Made by a program: the position numbers and the translations under genes. A model generated the notes under the pieces. It was not told the DNA's origin, did no database searches, and was given only the letters and a program-made list of their open reading frames with translations. From Dipteris shenzhenensis (lineage: Eukaryota; Polypodiophyta; Polypodiopsida; Gleicheniales), in the NCBI GenBank assembly GCA_047967505.1, contig CM106540.1: a stretch of 64,000 bases of DNA; one strand, written 5' to 3'. Each line of letters starts with the position of its first letter. Position 1 is the first letter of the stretch. Positions 52,801 to 64,000 of this stretch are shown piece after piece.

Positions 52801-55800
52801 ACAGACATTGACACAATTCCATATGATCTCTACACAGCAGAGACAGTGATCACTACATAGAAGAATGCACATGTCAGTTTAGGCTTCTCAATGCCATTTA
52901 TTAGGGCCTAACAAGAGATTGGCACCACTGCCATTCTCCACTTGTACAAATGTCTACCCTACTATTCTAGGAGGGGCATTCCAGTGATCATAGGAGAGTG
53001 GTTTCCTATTCCATTCCACATCTGAGTGATGATGATCTCAGAGATTGACACAATTCCATTTGATCTCTAAACAGCGGAGACAATGATCACTCCATAGAAG
53101 AATGCACATGTGAGTTTAGGATTCCTTGTGCATGTTTTCAGGTCATGGTATGAGATTGGCACCACTACCATTCTCCACTGGTGGCATTCCCCACAGAGAT
53201 TGGCACAATTCCATATGATCTCTGCACATGTGAGTTTAGGCTTCTCAATGCCATTTCTTCGGGCCTAATAAGAGACTGGCACCACTGCCATTCTCCACTT
53301 GTACAAATGTTTAGCCTACTATTCTAGGAGGGGTATTCCAGTGATCATAGGAGAGTGATGTCCTATTCCATTCCACATGTGAGTTTGATGATCTCAGTGT
53401 CATCATGTAGTTGCAAGCATGAGATTGGCACCACTGCCATTCTCCGCTAGTAGTAGTCTAGACAGACTGAACCTATAGATTGACATTTCACTAATTTTAT
53501 TGGCTGCAATAGGATAATGGAAAAAGTACCAATGCAGATGTGAGTTTAGGACTCCTTGTGCATGTTTTCAGGTCATGGTATGAGATTGGCACCACTGTCA
53601 TTCTCAACTGGTGGCATTCTCCAAAGAGATTGACACAATTCCATATGATGTCTACACACAGCGGAGACAGTGATGACTACATAGAAGGATGCACATGTGA
53701 TTTTAGGCTTCTCAATGCCATTTCTTAGGCCCTAATAAGCCTAATAAGAGATTGGCACCACTGCCATTCTCCACTTGCACAAATGTTTACCCTACTATTC
53801 TAGGAGGGGTATTCCAATCATCATAGGAGAGTGGTGTCCGATTCCAACCCACATGTGAGTCTGATGATCTCAGTGTCATTATGTAGGTGCCACCATTAGT
53901 TTGGCATCACTGCCATTTTCCACTAGTGGTTTCTAGACAAACCTAACCTATAGATTGACATTCCACCACATAGAAGAATGCACATTACGACTAGCGGAAA
54001 ATGGCAGTAGGATAATGGCAAAACTGCCAATGCACATGTGAGATTGGCACCACTTCCATTCTCCACTAGTGGCATTATCCACATAGATTGACACAATTCC
54101 ATGTGATCTCTACACATGTGAATTTAGGCTTCTCAATGCCATTTCTTAGGGCCTAATAAGAGACTGGCACCACTGCCATCCTCCACTTGTACAAATGTTT
54201 ACCCTACTATTCTAGGAGGGGTATTCCAGTGATCATAGGAGAGTGGTGTCCTATTCAATTCCACATGTGAGTTTGATGAACTCAGTGTCATAGTGTAGTT
54301 GCAAGCATGAGATTGGCATCACTGCCATTCTCCGCTAGTGGTAATCTAGACAAACTGAACATATAGATTGACATTCCACTACATTGAAGGATGCACATTA
54401 CCACTACCGCAGAATGGCAGTAGGATAATGGCAAAAGTGCCAATGCACATGTGAGTTTAGGATTCCTTGTGCATGTTTTCAGGTCATGGTATGAGATTGG
54501 CACCATTGCCATTCTCCACTGGTGGCATTCTCCACAGAGATTGGCACAAATCCATATGATCTCTGCACAGCGGAGAGAGTGATCACTACATAGAAGGATG
54601 CACATTACCACTAGTACAGAATAGCAGTAGGATAATGGCAAAACTGCCAATCCACATGTGAGTTTAGGATTCCTTGTGCATGTTTGAAGGTCATGGTATG
54701 AGATTGGCACCACTGCCATTCTCCACTAGTGGCATTCTCCACAGAGATTGGCACAATTCCATATGATCTCTGCACATGTGAGTTTAGGCTTCTCACTGAC
54801 ATTTCTTAGGGCCTAATAAGAGATTGGCACCACTGCCATTCTTCACTTGTACAAATGTTTACCCTACTATACTAGGAGGGGTATTCCAGTGATCATAGGA
54901 GAGTGGTGTCCGATTCCAATCCACATGTGAGTTTGATGATCTCAGAGATTGACACAATTCCATATGATCTCTACACAGTGGAGACAGTAATCTCTACATA
55001 GAAGAATGCACATGTGAGTTTAGGATTCCTTGTGCATGTTTGCAGGTCATGGTATGAGATTGGCACCAGTACCATTCTCCACTGTTGGCATTCTCCACAG
55101 AGATTAACACAATTCCATATGATCTCTACACAGCGGAGACAGTGACCACTACATAGAAGAATGCACATGTGAGTTTAGGCTTCTCAATGCCATTTCTTAG
55201 GGCCTATGCCATTCTCCACTTGTACAAATGTCTACCCTACTATTCTAGGAGGGGCATTGCAGTGATCATAGGAGAGTGGTGTCCTATTCCATTCCACATG
55301 TGAGTGATGATGATCTCAGAGATTGACACAATTCCATTTAATCTCTACACAGCGGAGACAGTCATCACTCCATAGAAGAATGCACATGTGAGTTTAGGAT
55401 TCCTTGTGCATGTTTTCAGGTCATGGTATGAGATTGGCACCAGTGCCATTCTCCACTGGTGGCATTCCCCACAGAGATTGACACAATTCCATATGATCTC
55501 TGCACAGCGGAGATAGTGATCACTACATAGAAGAATGCACATGTGAGTTTAGGCTTCTCAATGACATTTCTTAGGGCCTAATAAGAGATTGGTACCACTA
55601 CCATTCTCCACTTGTACAAATGTCTACCCTACTATTCTAGGAGGGGCATTCCAGTGATCATAGGAGAGTGGTGTCCAATTCCAATCCACATGTGAGTGAT
55701 GATGAACTAAGAGATTGACACAATTCCATATGATCTCTACATAGCGGAGACAGTGATCACTCCATAGAAGAATGCACATGTGAGTATAGGATTCCTTGTG

Positions 55801-58800
55801 CATGTTTCCACATCATGTCATGAGATTGGCACCACTGCCATTCTCCACTGGTGGCATTCTCCACTGACATTGACACAATTCCATATGATCTCTGCACAGC
55901 AGAGATAGTGATCACTACATAGAAGAATGCACATGTGAGTTTAGGCTTCTCAATGCCATTTATTAGGGCCTAACAAGAGATTGGCACCACTGCCATCCTC
56001 CACTTGTACAAATGTCTACCCTACTATTCTAGGAGTGGCATTCCAGTGATCATAGGAGAGTGGTGTCCTATTCCATTCCACATGTGAGTGATGATGATCT
56101 CAGCGATTGACACAATTCCATTTGATCTCTAAATAGCGGAGACAATGATCACTCCATAGAAGAATGCACATGTGAGTTTAGGATTCCTTGTGCATGTTTT
56201 TAGGTCATGGTATGAGATTGGCACCACTGCCATTCTCCACTGGTGGCATTCCCCATAGAGATTGGCACAATTCCATATGATCTCTGCACATGTGAGTTTA
56301 GGCTTCTCAATGCCATTTCTTTGGGCCTAATAAGAGACTGGCACCACTGCCATTCTCCAGTTGTACAAATGTTTAGCCTACTATTCTAGGAGGGGTATTC
56401 TAGTCATCATAGGAGAGTGATGTCCTATTCCATTCGACATGTGAGTTTGATGATCTCAGTGTCATCATGTAGTTGCAAGCATGAGATTGGCACCACTACC
56501 ATTCTCCGCTAGTAGTAGTCTAGACAGACTGAATGTATAGATTGACATTCCACTAATTTTATTGGCTACAGTAGGATAATGGAAAAAGAGCCAATGCAGA
56601 TGTGAGTTTAGGACTCCTTGTGCATGTTTCAGGTCATGGTATGAGATTGGCACCACTGTCATTCTCAACTGGTGGCATTCTCCAAAGAGATTGACACAAT
56701 TCCATATGTGATGTCTACACAGCGGAAACAGTGATGACTACATAGAAGGATGCACATGTGATTTTAGGCTTCTCAATGCCATTTCTTAGGCCCTAATAAG
56801 AGACAGTGATCACTACATAGAAGAATGCACATGTGAGTTTAGGCTTCTCAATGACATTTCTTAGGGCCTAATAAGAGATTGGCACCACTGCCATTCTTCA
56901 CTTGTACAAATGTTTACCCTACTATACCAGGAGGGGTATTCCAGTGATCATAGGAGAGTGGTGTCGGATTCCAATCCACATGTGAGTTTGATGAGCTCAG
57001 AGATTGACACAATTCCATATGATCTCTAGATAGCGGAGACAGTGATCTCTACATCGAAGAATGCACATGTGAGTTTAGGATTCCTTGTGCATGTTTGCAA
57101 GTCATGGTATGAGATTGGCACTAGTACCATTCTCCAGTGATCACTACATAGAAGAATGCACATGTGAGTTTAGGCTTCTCAATGCCATTTCTTAGGGCCT
57201 AATAAGAGATTGGCACCACTACCTTTCTCCACTTGTACAAATGTTCACCCTACTATTCTATGAGGGGTATTCCAGTGATCATAGGAGAGTGGTGTCCTAT
57301 TCCAATCCACATGTGAGTCTGATGATCTCAAAGATTGACACAATTCCATATGATCTCTACACAGCGGAGACAATGATCACTCCATAGAAGAATGCACATG
57401 TGAGTTTAGGATTCCTTGTGCATGTTTTTGGGTCATGGTATGAGATTGGCACCACTACTGCCATTCTCCACTGGTGGCATTCTCCACAGAGATTGACACA
57501 ATTCTATATGATCTCTGCATAGCGGAGACAATGACCACTTCATAGAAGAATGCACATGTGAGTTTAGGCTTCTCAATGCCATTTCTTAGGGCCTAATAAC
57601 AGATTGGCACCACTACCATTCTCTTGTACAAATGTTTACCCTACTATTCTAGGAGGGATATTCCAATGATCATAGAAGAGTGGTGTCCAATTCCAATCTA
57701 CATGTGAGTCTGATGATCTCAGTATCATTATGTAGGTGCCACCATGAGTTTGGCATCACTGCCATTCTCCACTAGTGGTTGTCTAGACAAACTAAACCTA
57801 TAGATTGACATTCCAAGGCCTAATAAGAGATTGACACAATTCCATATGATCTCTGCACAGCGGAGACAGTGATCACTACATAGAAGAATGCACATGTGAG
57901 TTTAGGCTTCTCAATGCCATTTCTTAGGGCCTAACAAGAGATTGGCACCACTGCCATTCTCCACTTGTACAAATGTCTACCCTACTATTCTAGGAGGGGC
58001 ATTCCAATGATCATAGGAGAGTGGTGTCCTATTCCATTCCACATGTGAGTGATGATGATCTCAGAGATTGACACAATTCCATTTGATCTCTTAACAGCGG
58101 AGACAGTCATCACTCCATAGAAGAATGCACATGTGAGTTTAGGATTCCTTGTGCATGTTTTCAGGTCATGGTATGAGATTGGCACCACTGCCATTCTCCA
58201 CTGGTGGCATTCCCCACAGAGATTGGCACAATTCCATATGATCTCTGCACATGTGAGTTTAGGCTTCTCAATGCCATTTTTTAGGGTCTAATAAGAGATT
58301 GGCACCACTGCCATTCTCCACTTGTACAAATGTTTAGCCTACTATTCTAGGACGGGTATTCGTGTGATCATAGGAGAGTGGTGTCCTATTCCATTCCACA
58401 TGTGAATTTGATGATCTCAGTGTCATCATGTAGTTGCAAGCATGAGATTGGCACCACTGCCATTCTCCGCTAGTAGTAGTCTAGACATAATGAACCTATA
58501 GATTGACATTCCACTAATTTTATTGGCTGCAGTAGGATAATGGCAAAAGTGCCAATGCAGATGTGAGTTTAGGATTCCTTGTGCATGTTTTTAGGTCATG
58601 GTATGAGATTGGCACCACTGCCATTCTCAGCTGGTGGCATTCTCCAAAAAGATTGACACAATTCCATATGATCTCTACACAGCTGAGACAGTGATGACTA
58701 CATAGAAGGATGCACATGTGATTTTAGGCTTCTCAATGCCATTTCTTAGGCCCTAATAAGAGATTGGCGCCATTGCCATTCTCCACTTGCACAAATGTTT

Positions 58801-60310
58801 ACCCTACTATTCTAGGAGGGGTATTCCAATCATCATAGGAGAGTGGTGTCTGATTCCAACCCACATGTGAGTCTGATGATCTCAGTGTCATTATGTAGGT
58901 GCCACCATGATTTTGGCATCACTGCCATTTTCCACTAGTGGTTGTCTAGACAAACTAAACCTATAGATTGACATACCACCACATAGAAGAATGCACATTA
59001 CCACTAGCGGAGAATGGCAGTAGGATAATGGCAAAAGTGCCAATGCACATGTGAGATTGGCACCACTGCCATTCTCCACTTGTGGCATTCTCCACATAGA
59101 TTGACACAATTCCATGTGATCTCTGCACATGTGAATTTAGGCTTCTCAATGCCATTTCTTAGGGCCTAATAAGAGACTGGCACCACTGCCATTCTCCACT
59201 TGTACAAATGTTTACCCTACTATTCCAGGAGGGGTATTCCCCAATGATCATAGGAGAGTGGTGTCATAGTGTAGTTGCAAGCATGAGATTGGCATCACTA
59301 CCAGTCTCCGCTAGTGGTAATCTAGACAAGCTGAACCTATAGATTGACATTCCACTACATTGAAGGATGCACATTTCCACTAGCGGAGAATGGCAGTAGG
59401 GTAATGGCAAAAGTGCCAATGCACATGTGAGTTTAAGATTCATTGTGCATGTTTTCAGGTCATGGTATGAGATTGGCACCCCTGCCATTCTCCACTGGTG
59501 GCATTCTCCACAGAGATTGGCACAAATCCATATGATCTCTACACAATGATCTCTACACAGCGGAGAGAGTGATCACTACATAGAAGGATGCACATTACCA
59601 CTAGCGGAGAATGGCAGTAGGATAATGGCAAAAGTGCCAATGCACATGTGAGTTTAGGATTCCTTGTGCATGTTTTCAGGTCATGGTATGAGATTGGCAC
59701 CACTTCCATTCTCCATTGGTGGCATTCTCCACAGAGATTGGCACAATTCCATGTGATCTTTGCACAGTGGAGAGAGTGATCATTACATAGAAGAATGCAC
59801 ATTACCACTAGCGGAGAATGGCAATAGGATAATGGCAAAAGTGCCAATGCACATGTGAGTTTAGGATTCCTTGTGCATGTTTTCAGGTCATGGTATGAGA
59901 TTGGCACCACTACCATTCTCCACTGGTGGCATTCTCCACAGAGATTGGCACAATTCCATATGATCTCTGCACATGTGAGTTTGATGGTCTCAGTGTCATT
60001 ATGCATTTGCCAGCATGAGATTGGCATCACTGCCATTCTCCACTAGTGGTAATCTAGACAAACTAAACCTGTAGGTTGACATTCCACTATATTTATTGGC
60101 TCTAGTAGGATTATTTATTGGCTGTAGTGTGAGTTTGATGATCTCATTGTCATTATGTAGTTGCCAGCATGAGATTGGCATCACTGCCATTCTCCATTAG
60201 TGGTAGTGCCAATGCACATGTGAGTTTAGGATTCCTTGTGCATGTGAGTTTAGGCTTCTCAATGACATTTCTTAGGGCCTAATAAGAGATTGGCACCACT
60301 ATTCTAGGAG
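49880..60310. repeat. Main satellite array with 392-bp higher-order unit
   Basis: About 10.4 kb are made of a few recurring segments: ATTGACACAATTCCATATGA; GAAGAATGCACATGTGAGTT; GATTGGCACCACTGCCATTC; CCCTACTATTCTAGGAGGGG; CTATAGATTGACATTCCAC. In the most regular part AGATTGACAC starts at 52258, 52650 and 53042, a period of exactly 392 bp, and the related phrase recurs with the same spacing at 55.3-55.9 kb. Elsewhere segments are shuffled, shortened or duplicated. All open frames in it (such as those with VPISYHDLKTCTRNPKLTC) repeat with the unit and are not genes. Confidence 0.92.
51722..51967. mobile_element. MITE inserted in the satellite (15-bp perfect TIRs, 8-bp TSD)
   Basis: Element ends are CTCGGGGGGGTCACT (51722-51736) and its exact reverse complement (51953-51967). 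Imperfect pairing extends to about 45 bp per side (shared TAACCCT and ACGTG). The flanks TGTGCATG at 51714-51721 and 51968-51975 are identical, and joining them restores the ordinary satellite sequence CCTTGTGCATGTTTTCAGG. The interior is AT-rich and noncoding. An 8-bp duplication fits hAT-like (or Merlin/P-like) transposases; the terminal bases do not decide the family. Confidence 0.92.
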
Positions 60311-60319
60311 GGGTATTCC

Positions 60320-61140
60320 ATTGTGAATCCAAAATTTTGAATTAGGACATTCCATTGGGAGAATGGCACTAGTGCCATTCTCCATTTTCCAATGGGAGAA
60401 TGGCACTAGTACCAATTTTGAATTAGGACATTTCATTGTGAATCCAAAATTTTGAATTAGGACATTCCATTGGGAGAATGGCAAGTGCCATTCTGCATTT
60501 TCCAATGGGAGAATGGCACTTGTACAAATTTTGAATTAGGACATTCCATTGTGAATCCAAAATTTGGAATCAGGACATTCCATTGGGAGAATGGCACTAG
60601 TGCCATTCTCCATTTTCCAATGGGAGAATGGCACTAGTGCCATTCTCCATTTTCCTATTACAAAGCCAAAAAATTAGGACATTCCATTGGGAGAATGGCA
60701 CTAGTGCCATTCTCCATTTTCCAATGGGAGAATGGCACTAGTGCCATTCTCCATTTTCCTATTACAATGGAGAATGGCACTAAACCTATAGATTGACACT
60801 CCACTAATTCCAATGGGAGAATGGCATTGGTGCCTTCTACCTTTGTGAAGCCAAATTTTTGAATTAGGACATTCCATTGGGAGAATGGCACTGGTGCCAT
60901 TCTCCATTTTCCAATGGGAGAATGGCACTAGTGCCATTCTTCATTTTCCTATTACAAAGCCAAAAACTTAGGACATTCCATTGGGAGAATGGCACTAGTG
61001 CCATTCTCCATTTTCCAATGGGAGAATGGCACTAGTGCCATTCTCCATTTTCATATTACAAAGCCGAAAAATTAGGACATTCCATTGGGAGAATGGCACT
61101 AGTGCCATTCTCCATTTTCCTATTCTCCAGTGCCATTCTC
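60320..61140. repeat. Palindromic satellite array
   Basis: Units contain ATTAGGACATTCCATTGGGA followed by the perfect palindrome core GAATGGCACTAGTGCCATTC (extended by GA on the left and TC on the right), then CATTTTCCAATGGG and a second palindrome, then CCTATTACAAAGCC. Exact or near-exact cores occur near 60363, 60480, 60591, 60623, 60694, 60726, 60886, 60918, 60986, 61024 and 61094. Pairs are about 32 bp apart and the larger unit is about 105 bp. Confidence 0.92.
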
Positions 61141-61159
61141 CCATTGCAATGTCCTAATA

Positions 61160-61612
61160 TAAATTTCGGTTTTGAAATACAATTTCAAACAGAATAATTT
61201 GAATTTGAATTTAAATTTAATATTGGAGAGAATGGCATATGTGCCACTCTATATATCCAAATTCAAAAGGGAACAATGGCGGGAAGAGCACTGGTGCCAC
61301 TCTCACGGACTTCTTATGAGGTCTTGGAGAATGGCACTGGTGCCATTCTCCATTTAAAATCAGAAATTCAATCTCTAAATTTGCCATTCAATCATGAAAA
61401 TCAAAATTGAGATTGAAGTTTAACTTGAAATCAAAATTTGAAAACTAGAATTTAGGTTTTGAAATACAATTTCAAAAGAATAATTTCAATTTGAAATACA
61501 AATTGAAATTAAAATTATCAATATGAATTTGAATTTAAATTTAATATTGGAGAGAATGGCATAAGTGCCACTCTATATATCCAAAATTCAAAAGGGCACA
61601 ATGGCGGGAAGA
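61160..61612. repeat. Direct repeat pair carrying the satellite core
   Basis: Bases 61201-61287 and 61525-61612 are almost identical (GAATTTGAATTTAAATTTAA, then AGAGAATGGCAT and CACAATGGCGGGAAGA). Both are preceded by GGTTTTGAAATACAATTTCA at about 61162 and 61453. A GGCACTGGTGCC variant of the core lies at 61336. Confidence 0.85.
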
Positions 61613-62090
61613 CCTATATTTCAAAATTTGAATTATTTAGTAGTTTCAAATCAAGACCTTTTCTCTCATTTCAATTGATGCCTTTCCCTCATTCACTTTC
61701 TATTCATTCCAAAGCGGATTGGAGAAGAGTCTTAGAGTCTAAGAGTTTTACTCACCATAGCTCGCACGGAGATTCTTGAGGCAAGAAGGCTGAACTCCAC
61801 CGGAGCTGCGAAGTTGATGGAGCTGGAAGCAAACAACACAATTGACGCTCAATCAGTTCGGTAGCTTCCTCTCTAATTCACGGATTTTTTGCTTTGAAAC
61901 GCTAATTTTCTATTGTTTAAGGAATGAAGCGCTCCCTTGGATTCGCCATAGCCAGTTCCTATATTTTATTAAGCTTTCCATAGTTAAATTCGAGCAAAGC
62001 GTACGTACAAAAGCTTACGAAAGTTAAAGTTTTGAAAGCTTTTGTTAATCATCTTAGAAAGCTTAAGTTTTGAAAGCTTACCGTACGTTT
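61613..62090. other. No gene recognised
   Basis: Unique-looking sequence. AAAGCTTACGAAAGTT and AAAGCTTAAGTTTTGAAAGC words repeat near 62005-62080. No supported gene. Confidence 0.45.
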
Positions 62091-62290
62091 AGATCTCTGG
62101 AAGTGCGAATCCCTTCATTCTTTGGAAAAGCAAATCCTTCATGCTTCCATTCTTTGGAAAAGCAAATCCTTCATGCCTTTTTGGAAGTGCAAATCCCTTC
62201 AATCCTTCGAAAAGCAAAGAGAATGAATAACAGCGAGCGGTGAATCCTTCATGCTTCGTTGGAAGAGAATCCCTTCAATCTTTGGAAAAC
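62090..62290. repeat. Short tandem repeats around TTTGGAAAAGCAAATCC
   Basis: TTCTTTGGAAAAGCAAATCC followed by TTCATGC occurs twice in a row (about 62118 and 62151). GGAAGTGC(G/A)AATCCCTTCA recurs at 62098 and 62195, with further variants to 62280. Confidence 0.75.
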
Positions 62291-62319
62291 CAAAGAGTAG
62301 AGAGGTGAGCTAAAGAGTG

Positions 62320-62600
62320 AGTAGGTGAACGATAGGCAGCGAGTCGAGCGGCGAGCATAGGAGCGATAAGAGTTTGAGTAGAACGACAATAGGCAGCGAG
62401 TGATGAGCGATAGGATTTTGAGTAGATGAGCAAAGAGTGAGTTTTAGTAGATTAGCAATAAGAGTATGTAGTGAAGCTAGAGGCGAGCAGACGAAGGCAT
62501 GCTGTGATGAAAGAAAAGAGAGGGCGAGTCGAGCAGTGAGCAGCAAGAGGAAAAGGGAGGGCGAGTCGAGCGGCCAGCAGCAAAAGGCAAAAGGCAAGCT
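62320..62600. repeat. Purine-rich repeats with GCGAGTCGAGCG
   Basis: GATAGGCAGCGAGTCGAGCG, AATAGGCAGCGAGTGATGAG and GGGCGAGTCGAGC(A/G)G (twice, about 62523 and 62560, within a 38-bp unit) form an irregular repeat field. The frames in either direction are low complexity. Confidence 0.65.
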
Positions 62601-63090
62601 AACGTTAGGAACTCGAAAAAGCAAAGGGAGGAAAGTCGTGCGAAAGTACAAATGAGATAACGATGGGCTCGAAAGTAGCACAGCATGCGAGGCAATCAAC
62701 CTAGGGCAACGAGATGAAGGTACTAGGGGTTTTTAATTTCTTACCTTCATTAGTTTAACCTTTTGCATTTAGTTAAAAAAAACGTTCAATAAACCACACA
62801 AGGCTCTAGAAGCCTCTTGTAATAGGCTTTACAAGAACTATAGTCTTTTCAAAAGCATAAGAATATTAATTGTGGCTTTAATGAATGCTTAGTTAAAAGA
62901 AAGTGTTAATAAATTGTATGTAACCTATCTACTAAAAAAGTAGACGAAGATGGAGAGTATCAGCATTTGATTGTGCCAACCAAAAATCTATTTTTGGTCA
63001 ATGCCATCCCATTCTGCAAGATATTATAGGGAACGAAAACCTTACATATAAATTCTTTACGAATTATGTTAATTTAGAGAATGGAAACAT
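62601..63090. other. No gene recognised
   Basis: Two phrases with TTAGTTAAAA-AAA-GTT-AATAAA (near 62770 and 62890) are similar. No coding region is supported. Confidence 0.45.
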
Positions 63091-63241
63091 ACACACACAC
63101 ACCATTGACACGGACATGTATGGATGCACACATGTAAACATATATACACACCCAAGCACACACACACACCTATGTGCATGTGCGTGGAACACACACATGC
63201 ACACGCAGGCATGCACATGCTCACACACGCATGCAGAGAGG

Positions 63242-63279
<38 letters not shown>
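63091..63279. repeat. (CA)n-rich stretch followed by (GA)n
   Basis: ACACACAC and GCACACAC runs at 63091-63230, with ATGCACAC words between them, are followed by an uninterrupted GA tract at about 63245-63279. Confidence 0.9.
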
Positions 63280-63280
<1 letters not shown>

Positions 63281-64000
63281 TCTTAGCAAATGGTTGCTTT
63301 TAGTTTAGATGACATTCTTACTTACTCTACTAGACCCCGAATGAGCAATGGGAAGTAGAATAAATAGAGATATTCCATTTGTACTAGGATGAAGCATCTT
63401 CCTATACCAATGTGAGGAGATCTTACCCTACGTACCACTACTTGGCTTAATGGGATTTAGCCTCTAGTAGACTTTGTTCTCATGTCTAAGTCTAATTGGT
63501 ATGCCTTATGGAGATTAGGAGGGTCCAATCAGGCACTCTGTGGCTAAAACAATTCTCACAAGAAGTTCCTAAAACACTTTCAAACCCTCATACTTATTAT
63601 TAATGAGAAAAGAATCTCCCAATCGCCATCAAAATCAAGAAACATAACAATATTGCAACTTCATGTTCCGAGATTGAGACGCTAGAACACAACCTCCATT
63701 TGTGTCATTAGTGTAGATGTGGGGAGGTACTCTTGCATTGGGAGGTGCGAGATCCAAGAAATAAGTTCTCATTGGAGTTTAGAATGCAAGCTTCAAGAGC
63801 AACACATAAAAATATAGTCAATGTTGTCTAGACATACTCATAGTGATGTAGAAGTCGTAGACTTTGTGCAAATTCACAAACCTCTGCCTCTTCAACACAC
63901 AAATCCTATCAAACATAAATTTCAAACAACAAGAAAATGAGTTCCTAGGGGGCTCCTACAATCAAGCTCCAGAGCTCTCAAATATAAATGGGAAGTATAC
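63280..64000. other. No gene recognised
   Basis: Unique-looking sequence to the window end. No reading frame, element end or repeat could be supported. Confidence 0.5.

Noticed and set aside
49880-60310. CRISPR-like array
   Set aside because: The repeats are long, diverged and lack regular unique spacers; this is a plant satellite.
41651-60505. Numerous minus-strand frames with VPISYHDLKTCTRNPKLTC and CILLCSDH
   Set aside because: They recur with the satellite unit, differ by frame and length between units and show no start context. They are repeat by-products.
62310-62699. Leu/Ser-rich membrane protein on the minus strand
   Set aside because: Low-complexity frame opposite purine-rich repeats; no conserved segment or start context.

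Overview
The window looks like nuclear, repeat-dominated DNA of a land plant with a large genome. The evidence is minus-strand Ty1/copia elements with tRNA-iMet type primer sites, Ty3/gypsy pol pieces, a plant-style LINE ending in a zf-RVT domain, short GT-AG introns of 85-95 bp, long (CT)n tracts and thousands of bases of satellite. A helicase plus endonuclease Helentron-like remnant hints at a fern, moss or gymnosperm rather than a typical angiosperm, but I cannot name the species. No intact cellular gene, tRNA or rRNA was found. Almost every coding region carries stops or frameshifts.

Layout. 0-7 kb: low-complexity tracts, minisatellites, hairpins, one unrecognised coding remnant and a possible LTR/primer-site remnant. 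7.1-7.8 kb (minus): first copy of an unrecognised two-exon gene family. 7.9-11 kb: (CT)n blocks with a 47-bp companion unit, and a Ty3/gypsy RT/RNase H relic lying between 260-bp inverted arms. 11.3-13.3 kb: Helentron-like helicase plus endonuclease relic. 13.4-15.6 kb: LINE relic. 15.7-16.1 kb: foldback MITE. 16.7-17.2 kb: 235-bp tandem duplication. 17.6-21.4 kb (plus): second copy of the two-exon family, followed by an unrecognised three-exon gene. 21.8-22.8 kb: acidic minus-strand pseudogene. 23-24.3 kb: CT-rich repeats. 24.66-34.82 kb: copia element A with copia element B nested inside it; target duplications and primer sites are readable for both. 35-41 kb: a transposon-like pseudogene, a CpG-rich coiled-coil reading frame and a gypsy integrase relic.

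41-61 kb is the most unusual part. A multi-exon minus-strand gene relic (49.7 to 44.0 kb) appears to encode an N-terminal charged region, a possible methyltransferase-like region, an FCP1/NIF-type phosphatase domain and a SET domain, in that order. It sits between two blocks of one satellite family (41.8-43.2 and 49.9-60.3 kb). Its introns carry the palindromic core GAATGGCACTAGTGCCATTC, which is amplified at 60.3-61.1 kb. A 246-bp MITE with perfect 15-bp inverted ends and an 8-bp target duplication lies inside the satellite. The last 3 kb hold short repeats and (CA)n/(GA)n tracts.

Reading the parts together: copia B entered copia A (LTR divergence about 1.7% versus 3.4%). The satellite shares its core with introns of the FCP1-SET gene, so it may have grown out of that gene's neighbourhood. 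Most in-frame stops are TAG, consistent with C-to-T decay of CAG codons at methylated CHG sites.
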